This document shows, piece by piece, positions 1-11,375 of a stretch of DNA of 64,000 nt. The notes under the pieces are model-generated. The model was given only the letters and a program-made list of their open reading frames with translations. It was not told the DNA's origin and searched no databases. Made by a program: the position numbers and the translations under genes. Source of the DNA: Apostichopus japonicus (Eukaryota > Echinodermata > Holothuroidea > Aspidochirotida > Stichopodidae); contig NC_092568.1 of assembly GCF_037975245.1 (NCBI RefSeq), forward strand, positions 2,666,001-2,730,000, in the 5' to 3' direction. Each line of letters begins with the position of its first letter. The first letter of the stretch is position 1.

Positions 1-253
1 CTGTTCCTTAGTTGCTTAGTGCAGTATATAAAAGCAGGAAGAATCCATATTATATTATAAATAATACTGTGTTTTAACTTTCCATGAACAAACTCCTTCC
101 ATGGTGCTCAAGGGTCACCTGCTGGTGCATGGCCCTTGTGGGAAGAGCGCTAACAAGCCCGTCTCTTCTCATGAGTGTCCCTGATGAGGATGTTGGATTC
201 ACCAGCTTCTTCTGACCTCTGCCGGCTGTCTCAAGGTTAATTGTTCCTAAATG

Positions 254-3200
254 TTACCTAGAATATCCTGCAGTGACAGCTGATCTTTTAAAGTCTGTAA
301 TGAATTCCTCCATGAATGTTCTGCAAATGAGTTCAAATGTTACAGTCAAGATATGAGTGCTTAGCTACCCAAAAATTACCACATCCCATTTTTTAACAAA
401 GATAGAAGAGTTTTGGGTTTCATTTTAAAGTATCCCAATTCGAGTCTTTTGTTTAATATTTCGATACACAAAGAGAGGAATGAGGGAGTTGGGATGGAGC
501 TTTTTTTTTAATATTATCTATTTTAAAATGCAGGAAGCTCAACAGTATCTACCTTCCCCTCAGCTTAATACCTCCATCCCCTCTCCCCCTTCTTCCTACA
601 TCCACCCCCTGTCCCCCTTCTCCCTACATTACCAACAAGCCTTGTACACATGTTTGTTCTTGTGTTGCTATTTCTGTCAGCTAAGACTGATGTTCTGGCT
701 GTCATCACCCTCTAAACACCTCCGCCACCCTCACATCCAATGAGAAACAAAATTCACTTTTTCAGGAGGACCATACAGGTAGTCTCTCCACACATCATCA
801 CTGCCCCCCCCTGGTGCCCCCCGGTTCCCCTGCCTTTGGTTCCCCACCTCTCCACTACTCTCCATCACCATTAAAACAATTAACTCACTTTGCTCTTACT
901 GCCATTTCATTGCCAGTCCATCTAGGACTGTACGGGCAGTCTCTCCTCACATCATCACCGTACCCCCCCCACTGGTGCCTCCCCCTCACCATTAAAACAA
1001 TTCACTCACTTTGCTCTTACTGCCATTTCATTGCCAGTCCATCTAGGACTGTACGGCAGTCTCTCCTCACATCATCACCGTTCCCCACCCCCCCCTGGTG
1101 CCTCCCCCTCACCATTAAAACAATTAACTCATTTTGCTCTTACTGCCATTTCATTGCCAGTCCATCTAGGACTGAACAGGCAGTCTCTCCTCACATCATC
1201 ACCGTCCCCCACCCCCCCTGGTGCCTCCCCCTCACCATTAAAACAATTGACTCACTTTGCTCTTACTGCCATTTCATTGCCAGTCCATCTAGGACTATAC
1301 GGGTAGTCTCTCCTCACATCATCACCGTCCCCCCCCCCCACTGGTGCCTCCCCCTCACCATTAAAACAATTCACTCACTTTGCTCTTACTGCCATTTCAT
1401 TGCCAGTCCATCTAGGACTGTACGGGTAGTCTTTCACCGTTTGGTTGAACGGTCGGCCAGTCGAGGTGGTATGGTACACAGACTGAAACACAAACTCTGG
1501 CTGATCTTTAGGAAAGTACGGTGGAATATGAACTGCAGAAGAGAAAAGAACGTCCAATTGTACCATTAATTGGTAGTTTCTCATGCATTATGAATTATGT
1601 ACCAAACAACTTGTGAAATTATCACAAGTATTTGTAGAACTAAAACACTTAAATCTCAAGGCAGCGTGTCGTATTTGCAAAGCGAATACAATCAAAATAT
1701 ACTTAAAAGAATATGTCAACTCGAGCGCATATAGCAAGATTCGAACTAAGATGCTATAAAATGCCCGTGGATTGGGTGAATAGAGACCTTGTCTTACTTC
1801 TGTAATGAAATGTAACCAACTGCTTTAAAGATAGAAGGGAAAATAAGTATCCATTTACCAATGTGATCATGTTGCTAGCCTTACTTGTATCACTTATTGA
1901 AAATACTCCCATTCGTTGAAATCATGAAGAACCACTAGATACTTGCATCTAAAGAATTTGTTAAAATGTTCATATTGACATACAAAACTTTGATCGAACT
2001 GGACGCTTCTGTCCTCAACATGAGATGAGATGCTACAAAAGCAGAAATTTAGCAGAGGCTGGGTGGACTGAGGAAGGGGGATGGGGAGGGAAATAGATTA
2101 TGTAAAGTGCCCCCCCCCCTGCTCCCCCTGATCTCTTCATTGCAACTGGATAGACAAAGTTATAAATACTTACCATGTAACAGAAAATGAAAATCTTGGT
2201 TTTCAAACAGAAATGATATCTGCTCGAAGCTCTCTGCATCGTACTCCAAGACAGACCTGATGAGAGATAATGTAAACAGAAGAAAAATAAATTAACTAGA
2301 AGACTGTTATGTTGCTGAATTCCTCTAAAAGTAAGTGAAAAGTTTGCAATATGATCTACATGATCAACACTAATATATTTACAAATTTACTGGTTTATTG
2401 TACACAATTGTTACTTTCAACATGAGATGTGCACATAGCTTTGCTACAATCACAGTCAGAAAGAAATTTGAAAGATATGAAATTAGTTGATCAACTCTGT
2501 TACATGACTAGAGATTGCAAAAAATCTTCAATTACCATGACCATGTAAATTTATTCCAAAAAGCATCATTTAGTTTGAAGTGGGTATGCTCAGCTGCTGT
2601 TAATAAAAATATATATATTCTTGGGTCAAGGTTTTTCCCCGACTTTCGGAATCTTCCTATGTTTCATGAAAAGAATACAAAGCTGCTTTTTTGTCCTCAG
2701 TATGGGATGTATAAACCTTTTTTACTTTTTAAGCCTTCAGTTTTGCATTAATTATTACATTTTCATTACTTAACACTCCCCCAGATTGATTGTTAGCAAG
2801 TCACATACTTCATTACCATAAAAATCATGAGAAATCATAATTATGTCATATCATTCCAAAACCACCAGTGCTTGTGCACAAATCTTGACTTATTTGTTGT
2901 TAGTTGAAGTGTTGAAGTTAGTTGAAGTTAGTTGAAGTGAATGTGATATACTCACCTGCCATAATGACTGAGAAAAGCTGCAATGTACTCTTGTCGTTTC
3001 TTAAATCCCTTAGCAACCAGGTCAATCTTGAGGTCAAGGAAAGTATGAAAACATCTTTGAACTGAACCAGATAATCTAATCTTCCATGTCTTGATATAGC
3101 TTTACCACTATTATCTTATCAGTCAGTTTAGCAAAGAAATAACTTCACATGTTCTGAAGTCATACATTAAGACCAAATGTATGACTTCAGAACACAAAGA

Positions 3201-6200
3201 TATTTCTTGAAACTCTCTGTTTGGTATGAATGAATACCCAGCAATCACCACCACTCCTAAAGGCTTGGTGTTTACATGGTAGCTTGAATTTTAGTAGTAT
3301 AATAAAGTCATGAGATGTGGAAACAAAATTAATACCAATTCATATTTTAAATTATGTTTGACTTAAAAAATTGATAACGCAGATCTGACATATATGCCTA
3401 CCAAGGTAGATTAATCAAGTTCTGGCATGGTGTAAATGTTTCTAATTTACAATCTATGTTGACCTTTATACTACGATATTCATATAATTTGCAAACATTT
3501 GATTCAGATATATGCAATGTGCAGAAGTCCACATGAGTGTAGGCTGACTTACCATATTTTCTAAAAGTTCACAGACTTGTGGTACGTAGGTGAATAAACA
3601 TCCATCGTTAGGGAAGACAGGAATCCTAAGACTGTTGGACCCACCGAGGGCGCTGACAGTAGAGAAAGACACCAAATAATTTATCACATCCCAAAGAAAA
3701 CTCCTATTGTTTGCATTTATATACAGATCCAAACAACCAAAGGTATATATGCCATTGTAAGCTATTCAATGTGATTCATTTAGTCGGCAAACCTTAAAAG
3801 CAGCGTGTGAGTTGCAACAAGAGATAATTTTTGATCCACTGGGTTAATCCCATTACAATTAAGCACTTTGTAATTAATGAAACTGTCCAATGTAATTTCC
3901 AAATGAACACCCAAAATTTTGATTTTTAAAAAGTGGATTTCAGTGTTGGTTTGAACTTGCAGCGTGATCAAATACTAGGAAAACAATAGTTTATTCAAAC
4001 AGGTTGTGTCAGGATTAACAAAGAATCGTTAATAAATTACTAATAAGCAAGCTTTCAGGGATAAAGGCTTTGTGACATCATTATTTTATCAACTACCATC
4101 ACATTATACAGTACTTGATACACATCCTAAAATTGCTACAAGCTGGGAATGAAATGCAAACCACTGCTTAAATTATCCTTTGAAAGCTGTGTGTGTTAAA
4201 CATGATTCTGGTCACTGCTTGATTCTTATAAGCCTTTCAACCCTTGATGTAAAGGTTTGAGAGATCTTGCAACATCCAGAGGTATGCAAGGGGAGGGGGG
4301 TAAGGAGTGGATTGCTAGAGTTGAAGAGTGAGTACTGAAAGGATGAAGCTTATATCACCCGATGGTGGGTGCCACCTTTTGGAAATACATAACGTAACTT
4401 ACACCATTGTACTTTGCTAATCATAGGAGGCAGGAGGAATTGGCAGAGGAAGGTGAGGAGAGGAGAAGGGGAGACAGTAGGGCAGATGGGTAGCCTAATC
4501 TATCAAAAACTTGAATATTTACTTTTTCAAAAGCAAGAGAATAAGTAAAGAGCAGTGGCGGCGCCAAGGGGGGGCTTGGGGGGGCTTTAGCCCCCCACTG
4601 AAGTAGTCAGCCCCCCATTAGCCCCCCAACTGAAATAGGCACAAAAAAAAAACCTCATTGAAACAATATAGCCTACCCAAATTTTGTCAGCCATAACGCA
4701 GTGCTACAATGGTCAATGGAAATTTTGATGAATTTTGTTCTCATACGGCAATGTCGTGTGCGTTTAACAAACAGCGTGTATACAGACTAAAACAGGAGTT
4801 GTGTCAGAGAGCGCGATATAATAATTGAGCAAAGGAATTGGATCTTTCACAGCAGGTAATATTTTAGTGATACGAAAACTGTGAATTGGTTTCTTCCATT
4901 CTAATTTGACTAAAGTTACTCACAAAAAAATGCAGATTTTTGGAGAAATTTTCAGGTGACAAAAGCCTCGCTAAATGCCACCATTTTGCATGTAGGCCTT
5001 TCCAGGATTGGGAAAAATTTCAAAAGGGGAGGGGGCACCCCCTCCCCTTATACCCCTCCCCCAGGACGGCGATCACTCAATCTTGTAAGCCACCCAAAAA
5101 ATTGGCTCAGCCCCCCCTTAGCCTCCCCAACTAAAAATTCCTGGCGCCGCCACTGGTAAAGAGCATATTACTTGGAAATGGATTTTCATATGATTGAATG
5201 TAAACAAGAGAACTCTCAAAACAATAATACTACAAGAAATACTAAATCCGGAAGCAAAAACTATTCAAATGCAAACAGTTCATACTGACTTCATCAAATA
5301 AACTTGGTCACAATGTGTCTTAGTCAAAGTCAAATAAAACAAAAACAAAATAATCCAAACAATAGCTTTATTGTGTTTTATAGCTTTTAATCTGTTGTAT
5401 TAAAACAAAAGAGTTTTCTCTTACTATTCTACACTAGGTGACAGGTAAAGCTGTGGATACATCTTCTCGCCTGGATGTTGATACGTAACCAAGAGGATAG
5501 CCATATCTTCTCCAGGACTTTCAAGCTAGACAGAAGACATATAAATAAAGCAATGACAATATCAGCTTGTTTCAAATTCAACCTAAACTTACTGATTCTC
5601 TCCAAACGTTCAATAAATGCTGGTCTCAAATCAGGAAATTGAGGTTAAAAACATTCTTTTCTTGTCGTGGCACTTCTTTCCATTCTAAATTAATTGAACG
5701 TCATATGCCCATTTGAGATTCTATATGAAAATAGTAAAATGGTGGCTGATATGTTAGCCGACAGATTTTGGAGGACCAATATGTCACTAGTTTCATCCCT
5801 TCAATGGGAATGTGATATATATTTGTACAAATAATATGAACATTCATCAGGCTAGGCCTCTATCATGGCTGTACAAATGACCAATGTGAGTGAATATAGG
5901 GTGGCGATGTTGGTGGAAGGCCTTGTCCCAAGACTGAGGGAGACAGGGATCAAGACTGTTCATAATGTTGTAAAGTGGACCAAAAGATGCAAACATTGGT
6001 TTGGGGGGAGGGGGGGGAGGTAGGGATTGGATTAATATTTGGAGTTTTGAAATCATAACTCAGCAGCTATCTGTCAATGTACAGGCTCCTATTGACCTAA
6101 GTGCCATTGTTGTTAGGTAGGCATCAGCTTCCCTACAAAGCTCTTGGAGATTAGAGTATGGTGCATATGGGTACATGACCTACAGTATGTTAACATAAAT

Positions 6201-9200
6201 AACATGTTTTGGATGAAACAGACCTAGAGATAACTAACTTTGGTAAATTGGAATGATTTTGAGAAAAACAATAGTTGACAGTTGTGTTCTAAATAATGAA
6301 TACTCAATAAGCTGATTTGAGTCAGGGTTATTCCCCAGGAGATAAACGATGGAAATTAAAACAAATCAGAGGTGATGCTGGTGGTGGTGGTGGTGGTGGT
6401 GGTGGTGGTGGTGGAAGAGGAGGTTAGATGGGTATCTCAAAAGAACACAAATTTTTGCCCACCATTTAATGTCAATTTATGTTGAATTCTTTAGTCTTTC
6501 ACTTACCTTTGTAAAATATTCAGGTATTTCAGAAAAGTTCACAGGTAGCCTTATCAAGAATTTTACCACCGTTTCCCACGTTTGCTGTTGTAAAAGATAT
6601 ATAAAAAAATTCATTGGACTAAAATTTTGAGATATTCATAGTGCTGACAGGCATGAAAACGGTTATGAACAGTGGTTTAGGTCTATCATAGCGCTGAGAG
6701 GTACCAAATTGTACACAGGTTAATAAATAAGCTTTACTCAGTACTGCATAGGAGACGTATAAGGAAGGTATAGCATACATTAGTATGAGAAAATTCTTAA
6801 AATATCTAAACATGGTACATCCATCCCTCCTTGCATCTATTTTAATTGCTTGTGATATTCTAAGTTAAAGGGAAAAGGTAATCAATATTTAATATTCAAT
6901 TTTTTTATATTTTTTTTTATATATATATATATTTTATTTATTTCTATCTTTGTTTGTCAATTAAACAAATACTGTACAAATTGTACAACACTGCCACCAA
7001 CCATTGGGTTCTTGATTTATTACTTACAGTAGCTCTTGTTAACCTGAAGAATGCCCCATAGACAACCTCCAAAGAATCTTTATCTTGAAGATGAGTCTAC
7101 TGAACGCTAGAAGAAACTGTTCACCTACAAGCTATGTATAAGAATCTCACAACAAACTGAACTTTTGTGATAAAAGGTAAATGTTAACAACACAAGAACT
7201 ATTTACATTTGTTTCCATCCAAAAGCAAGACAAAAAGATACCATTTATCTTTAAGTTTTGAGGTAAATAAATATGATTAGCATTGTGAATAAAGTAATTA
7301 ACATCTTTGGCAAGGGAACTTACCATCATCCTTCTATGGGGCATGTGTACCTCTACTTCAGTGAATTTCCTTGTATTCATGAGTGAGGCATATTCAAACT
7401 GAAGCCTGGTGTGTTGACTGATCTCCTCGATTTGGAAGGCTTTGTAAAACTCGATTAACTCACAGATGACAACCTTGAGACTTAAAGGATCGTCTGGATC
7501 CCACTTGACTAATGACTGAGGAAATCGGAAGAGAAGATGACTGTTAAGTTATAAAGAAGCTAAAATAGGCAATTTCATAACTTTATGGAAATTTCAAACA
7601 TTTCCAAAACTTAAACAGTTGGTGTCATTCAAATGTAAAATAAATCTAACATCTTGGTTAAGCAGACCAAAAAATTTACTTTTGATAAAAAAAAAATAAA
7701 AAAAAAATATCATCAATTAGCCAACTTTGCAAACGAAATATTAGGACAGAGGTTATCACTTGATTTGGCCAAAGTTGGCATTCATTTGTAGTGTTTATAC
7801 TGAATGCATCAGTATTAAACTGGAGCGAGAAACAAAGTATCTGGTGGGATGTAAATTATATATTTTTGGGTTTATATATAAGTTTAGCTATGAGACACAG
7901 AGCTCTAAATACTTTGACACATTAACATTTTGTTTTAAAAAAGCTACAAAAGAGTCTTCTTGCTTTTGTCCTTACTCTTATTTCCTCTAGAGGTGGTACA
8001 AAGTCATTGTCAGCCGGTCCAAAGATGAAATCTGGGGGATCCTCGGGATACATTGAATTGAAAAGAACCTGCCCTGAAAATTGGAAATGAACAAAAATGT
8101 GAACAATGTTTCTTTTGAATAACAAACGTGAGGAATGAGTTTTTATATAGTACGTGAGTTGTCAAAATTCATGTGATGGAATATCCTGAAGCATGACTTC
8201 ACTCAACTTCACTCTTATATCTGTATTTTGCTGCACTAGCAGAAAGGGATCCAAATTCAATCCTCGACCAATTTTATATTTTCTGCTGTATAGTTGTGAA
8301 ACAGTAAGGCAACTTGAATAAACATGCTGTCGATAACTATTAACCAGAATAATTGCTTCCCTGTATATGAGAGATATTACTGTTCATTAAATTCTCTCTC
8401 TCCTTCTAATGATTATTGTTGAATGAATTATAACCTGGACTTTGCAAGTAAATCACAATGATCTGATAATATTAAACTAAATTATGAAATACTTACATGA
8501 TAATGTATGAGTAGCAAAGGGGATGTTGACTTGAATCCTATCATACAACTTCTTGCCATCAATAGAATTGCAGCTGCAAGGGGAAAAAATTAGTTTACGA
8601 GATGAAAATGGGGAATTGTTACTAACTCATTTCCATATCTACATTCCAATGATGCATTCCATTCCATGGTACAGGGCCCATGTCACATATAGACTGATAT
8701 GTATGTCATTCATATAATACAAGAACTAATTTTTAATGCACATACCATAATCTCATATAAAGGCAGAAGCAATCATTTATACACCCTCTTCTTGCCCAAT
8801 CCGGACTCGGAACAATACCACTATATAATACTCGAAACCCATGGGAATTGTTCGTCTCATTATTACTTTCTTATTGTCCTAATACTTCTCTAAAATGAAC
8901 CCAGAGATATACAGTACTGTACCCACCCATCAATAACCTCATCTCTCGCATACTAACCTTTCATCATCCATTTCATCTATTCATGTTCACCAGACACTAC
9001 ATATTTACTTTTGTTTCTAGTCACATATGGTTAGTCAGCTCTTTGCTATAGGATTGGAAACTGTTTTATGTTTGGGGAATTTCAGAGCTGTCATATCTGC
9101 CTGGGTGTGAGGAATGTGTTTTTATTCTTTTTCCAGTAAGTTCACTATATTCAAATTCTTGTTAAATTTCAGTTACTATATTATGTTAGTGGCTAAAGTT

Positions 9201-9710
9201 TGTTTGTTACCTGCTCTCAATATATTGTAAACTTTGAGAAGCCTCTTTCTATTTGAGTTCTTTTTGTTGGTGGGGGTCACTGTTACAGTATTCACTAGGC
9301 AGAGGCCCTAAGTCTTTGCTAAGTGTTAAGATGTGTGGTTGAACAGGGAAAATGTATGCTACGGTTAATGTTCGTGGATATGGTTATAACCTCTTATAAG
9401 GGGAATTAAATCGGATAGAATTTTGATACGCACTACTTAAAACCATCATCCGCTTAAAGTGAAATAGTATTTAACGACATGACAAGCAATTCCATCTGCT
9501 TGGCTTTGGTCACACCCCTGTCTCATACCTATGACATGTGTACCAGTTCTGCTAATCGTACATAAAGACAACGGAGTGGATAGCTTACCTTGTTCGTGGC
9601 TCAGTAAGATGAACACGACCTCCTAGAACTCCTATATCATTATTTTCTTGGAAAGCAGCAATGAACGTTGCGATCTTTGGGTGAAAATCTTCCAGCGGTA
9701 ACCCTGTCAT
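254..9710 (-). CDS. BABAM2: BABAM2 (BRE), BRISC and BRCA1-A complex subunit; 11 coding exons, complete
   Basis: The product is the scaffold subunit that joins the BRCC36 deubiquitinase arm to MERIT40 in the BRISC and BRCA1-A complexes, which remove K63-linked ubiquitin. Minus-strand coding exons, in order: 9589-9710, 8497-8573, 7976-8073, 7324-7515, 6507-6584, 5425-5525, 3553-3652, 2956-3026, 2174-2256, 1379-1532, 254-320. All borders have GT/AG and the phases join without a break, giving 1143 nt or 380 residues; human BRE has 383. Recognisable pieces are [11 protein letters not shown] (about residues 75-85, first UEV-like domain), ALGGS and YVPQVC in the middle, [13 protein letters not shown], then [11 protein letters not shown] (311-321) and [13 protein letters not shown] (343-355) in the second UEV-like domain. 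The last exon ends in TAGYSR and is recognised by alignment to the human F-x-x-F-x-x-x-F tail; it is the least conserved part. The start ATG has an A at -3. No AATAAA is seen below 254, so the 3' UTR probably runs out of the window. Confidence 0.95.
866..1430. repeat. 123-bp tandem repeat that duplicates the BABAM2 exon 10 / intron 10 donor junction
   Basis: Units start at 866, 987, 1110, 1233 and 1356, with lengths 121, 123, 123 and 123; the last copy is the true exon end. A degraded partial unit lies at about 766-803. On the minus strand each unit carries the final ~50 coding bases of exon 10 (reading [15 protein letters not shown]), the GTGAGT donor, and about 60 bases of intron ending in a C-rich stretch (plus-strand view). 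Four of five copies keep GT at the donor; the unit at 1110 has AT instead. The intronic units carry an insertion of about 12-13 bp relative to the real exon, beside the ACGGTGA sequence. The long plus-strand reading frame here exists only because 123 is a multiple of three. Confidence 0.92.
3150..3194. repeat. Perfect 19-bp inverted repeat with 7-nt loop in BABAM2 intron 7
   Basis: The left arm TGTTCTGAAGTCATACATT (3150-3168) and the right arm (3176-3194) are exact reverse complements, separated by AAGACCA. At 45 nt this is shorter than a usual pre-miRNA. It may be the remnant of a small palindromic insertion. Confidence 0.85.
4553..5155. mobile_element. Non-autonomous hAT-type MITE in BABAM2 intron 6
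   Basis: The ends are CAGTGGCGGCGCCA and TGGCGCCGCCACTG, perfect inverted repeats of the CAGTGGCG type common in hAT elements. The direct repeat GTAAAGAG flanks it at 4545-4552 and 5156-5163, the 8-bp target duplication expected for hAT. The 603-bp body is C/G-tract rich (CAGCCCCCC-type motifs near both ends) and has no transposase frame. A related fragment lies inverted at about 48566-48740. Confidence 0.92.
6380..6414. repeat. (GTG)n microsatellite
   Basis: About 11 uninterrupted GTG triplets in BABAM2 intron 5. Confidence 0.9.
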
Positions 9711-9759
9711 TTTGTAAGTTATAACTGAGACGCGAGCTGTACCAATTCAAGGAAATACA

Positions 9760-11365
9760 CACCGGTGTGAAGTTAGTTACTTATTCCGCGTTCCTCATTC
9801 GACATTCACGAATAAGTAACTGCAGTACACATGATATACATTTATGAAAAGCCGAATGCTTCCGTACGAGAATATCAAGAATTTTTAGTCGAAAAAGTAC
9901 ATTTTTCCAAAGTTAATTTGGGTTTAACAATGGGTCATATGAAACTTTCAAGACAGTGTAGAAAATTACCACAATGCGTCTTCCCGGTCCAAACAGTGCT
10001 TGACCAATTCGCATGACCACTTCACCATCACTTATTAAATATATGTAACGGAGGCACGAAAATTAGGCCCTAATAAATCCTGCACGCCTTGGACCACCTA
10101 ACCAATGTTTAACATGAACTATATCGACAATGTAGAAGAGTACCATAATACGTCTTGCCCGGTCCAAAGAGTACTTGACCAATTCAAATGACCACTACAT
10201 CATAACTTCTTAAATTAGTGAAACGGGACTACGAGAAAGCTTTGGGCCCTTATCCATCCAGCACGATTTGGATCACCAAACCGATGGGTCATATGAACTC
10301 TAAAGACAATGTAGAAGAAAAACATAATGGGTCTTGCCCGGTCCAAAGAGTGCTTGACCATTTCAAATCACCACTACATCATCATGCACTTCTTAACTTC
10401 AATACAAAGGAACCACGAAAAAGCTTTGGCCCCTAATCCATCCAGCACGCCTTGGATCACCAAACCGATGGGTAACATGAACTCCAAGGAAAATGTAGAA
10501 CAGCACCATAATGCGCCTTACCCGGTCCAAAGGGTTCTCGACCAATTCAATTGACAGCTACACCGTCACTTCTTAAACGAACTACAAAGGGACCACGAAA
10601 AAGCTTTGGACCCTAATCCATCCAGCACCCCTTGGATCACCAAACCGATGGGAATCTTGAACTCGAAGGACATCGCAGAAGAGTACCATAATGCGTCTTG
10701 CCCGGTCCAAATTGTGCAATTCAAATGACCACTACAACATCACTTATAACATGAATGTTACGGGACCACGAAAAAAATTATGGTACTGTACTACATTGTC
10801 ATTAGAGTTCAAAAGACCCATTAGTAAGGTGGTCCAAGGCGTGCTGCATGGTTGGGGATCAAAGCTTTTTTGTGGTCCCGTTACATTCATTTAAGAAGTG
10901 ATGATTTAATTAGTGGTCATTTGAATTGGTCAAGCACTCTTTGGACCGGGCAAGACGCGTTATATGGTACTCTTTTGAATTGACATTAGAGTTGATATGA
11001 CCCATTGGTTGGGGGTCCAAGGCGTGCTGGTTTTTATTAGGGCCTAAAAGGGTTTTTTTCAGGTCCCGTTACATGCATTTAAGAAGTGACGATGTAGTAG
11101 TCATTTGAATTGGTCAAGCACACTTTGGACCGGGCAAAACGCATTGTGAGAGTTTTCTATATCATATGACCCATAGATAAACCCTAAAATTTGGCTTTTC
11201 CACGACCATGATCTTGAACATCTTGTAAGAAAGCATTCGTCTTGCCATTGGTGTTACGTCGATACCATTGTCGAATAAGTAATTTATAGGTAGCAGTTAC
11301 TCATTCGCGAATGTCGAACGAGGAACGCGGAATAAGTAACTAACTTCACACCGGTGAATATCGGT
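9760..11365. mobile_element. Foldback-type element: terminal inverted repeats with internal tandem units in both orientations
   Basis: The 63-bp ends (9760-9822 and 11294-11356, outer motif CACCGGTGTGAAG) are inverted copies with about 3 mismatches. The direct repeat GAAATACA flanks the element at 9752-9759 and 11366-11373; the right side has 9 extra bases (AATATCGGT) before it. Inside are about five direct units of 174-184 bp, marked by CCCGGTCCAAA near 9984, 10158, 10337, 10520 and 10700. At least two inverted units follow, marked by TTTGGACCGGG near 10940 and 11125, with a turning point near 10790. No transposase frame is present; the short frames inside read through repeat units. The layout resembles foldback elements of Drosophila and the TU elements described from sea urchins. 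The element starts 50 bp upstream of the BABAM2 ATG. Confidence 0.85.
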
Positions 11366-11375
11366 GAAATACACA

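Noticed and set aside
814-1569. 251-codon plus-strand frame with a repeated [12 protein letters not shown]-type pattern
   Set aside because: It is the antisense read of the 123-bp tandem array and BABAM2 exon 10. It stays open only because the unit length is a multiple of three.
9880-10790. Regularly spaced direct repeats that could suggest a CRISPR array
   Set aside because: Units are ~180 bp with no short repeat/unique spacer pattern. The genome is eukaryotic and the array turns into inverted copies.
9831-10894. Series of 60-75 codon frames with similar ends (PVQRVLDQF, SKECLTISN)
   Set aside because: They are reads through the ~180-bp units of the foldback element. The similarity is repeat copying, not a protein family.
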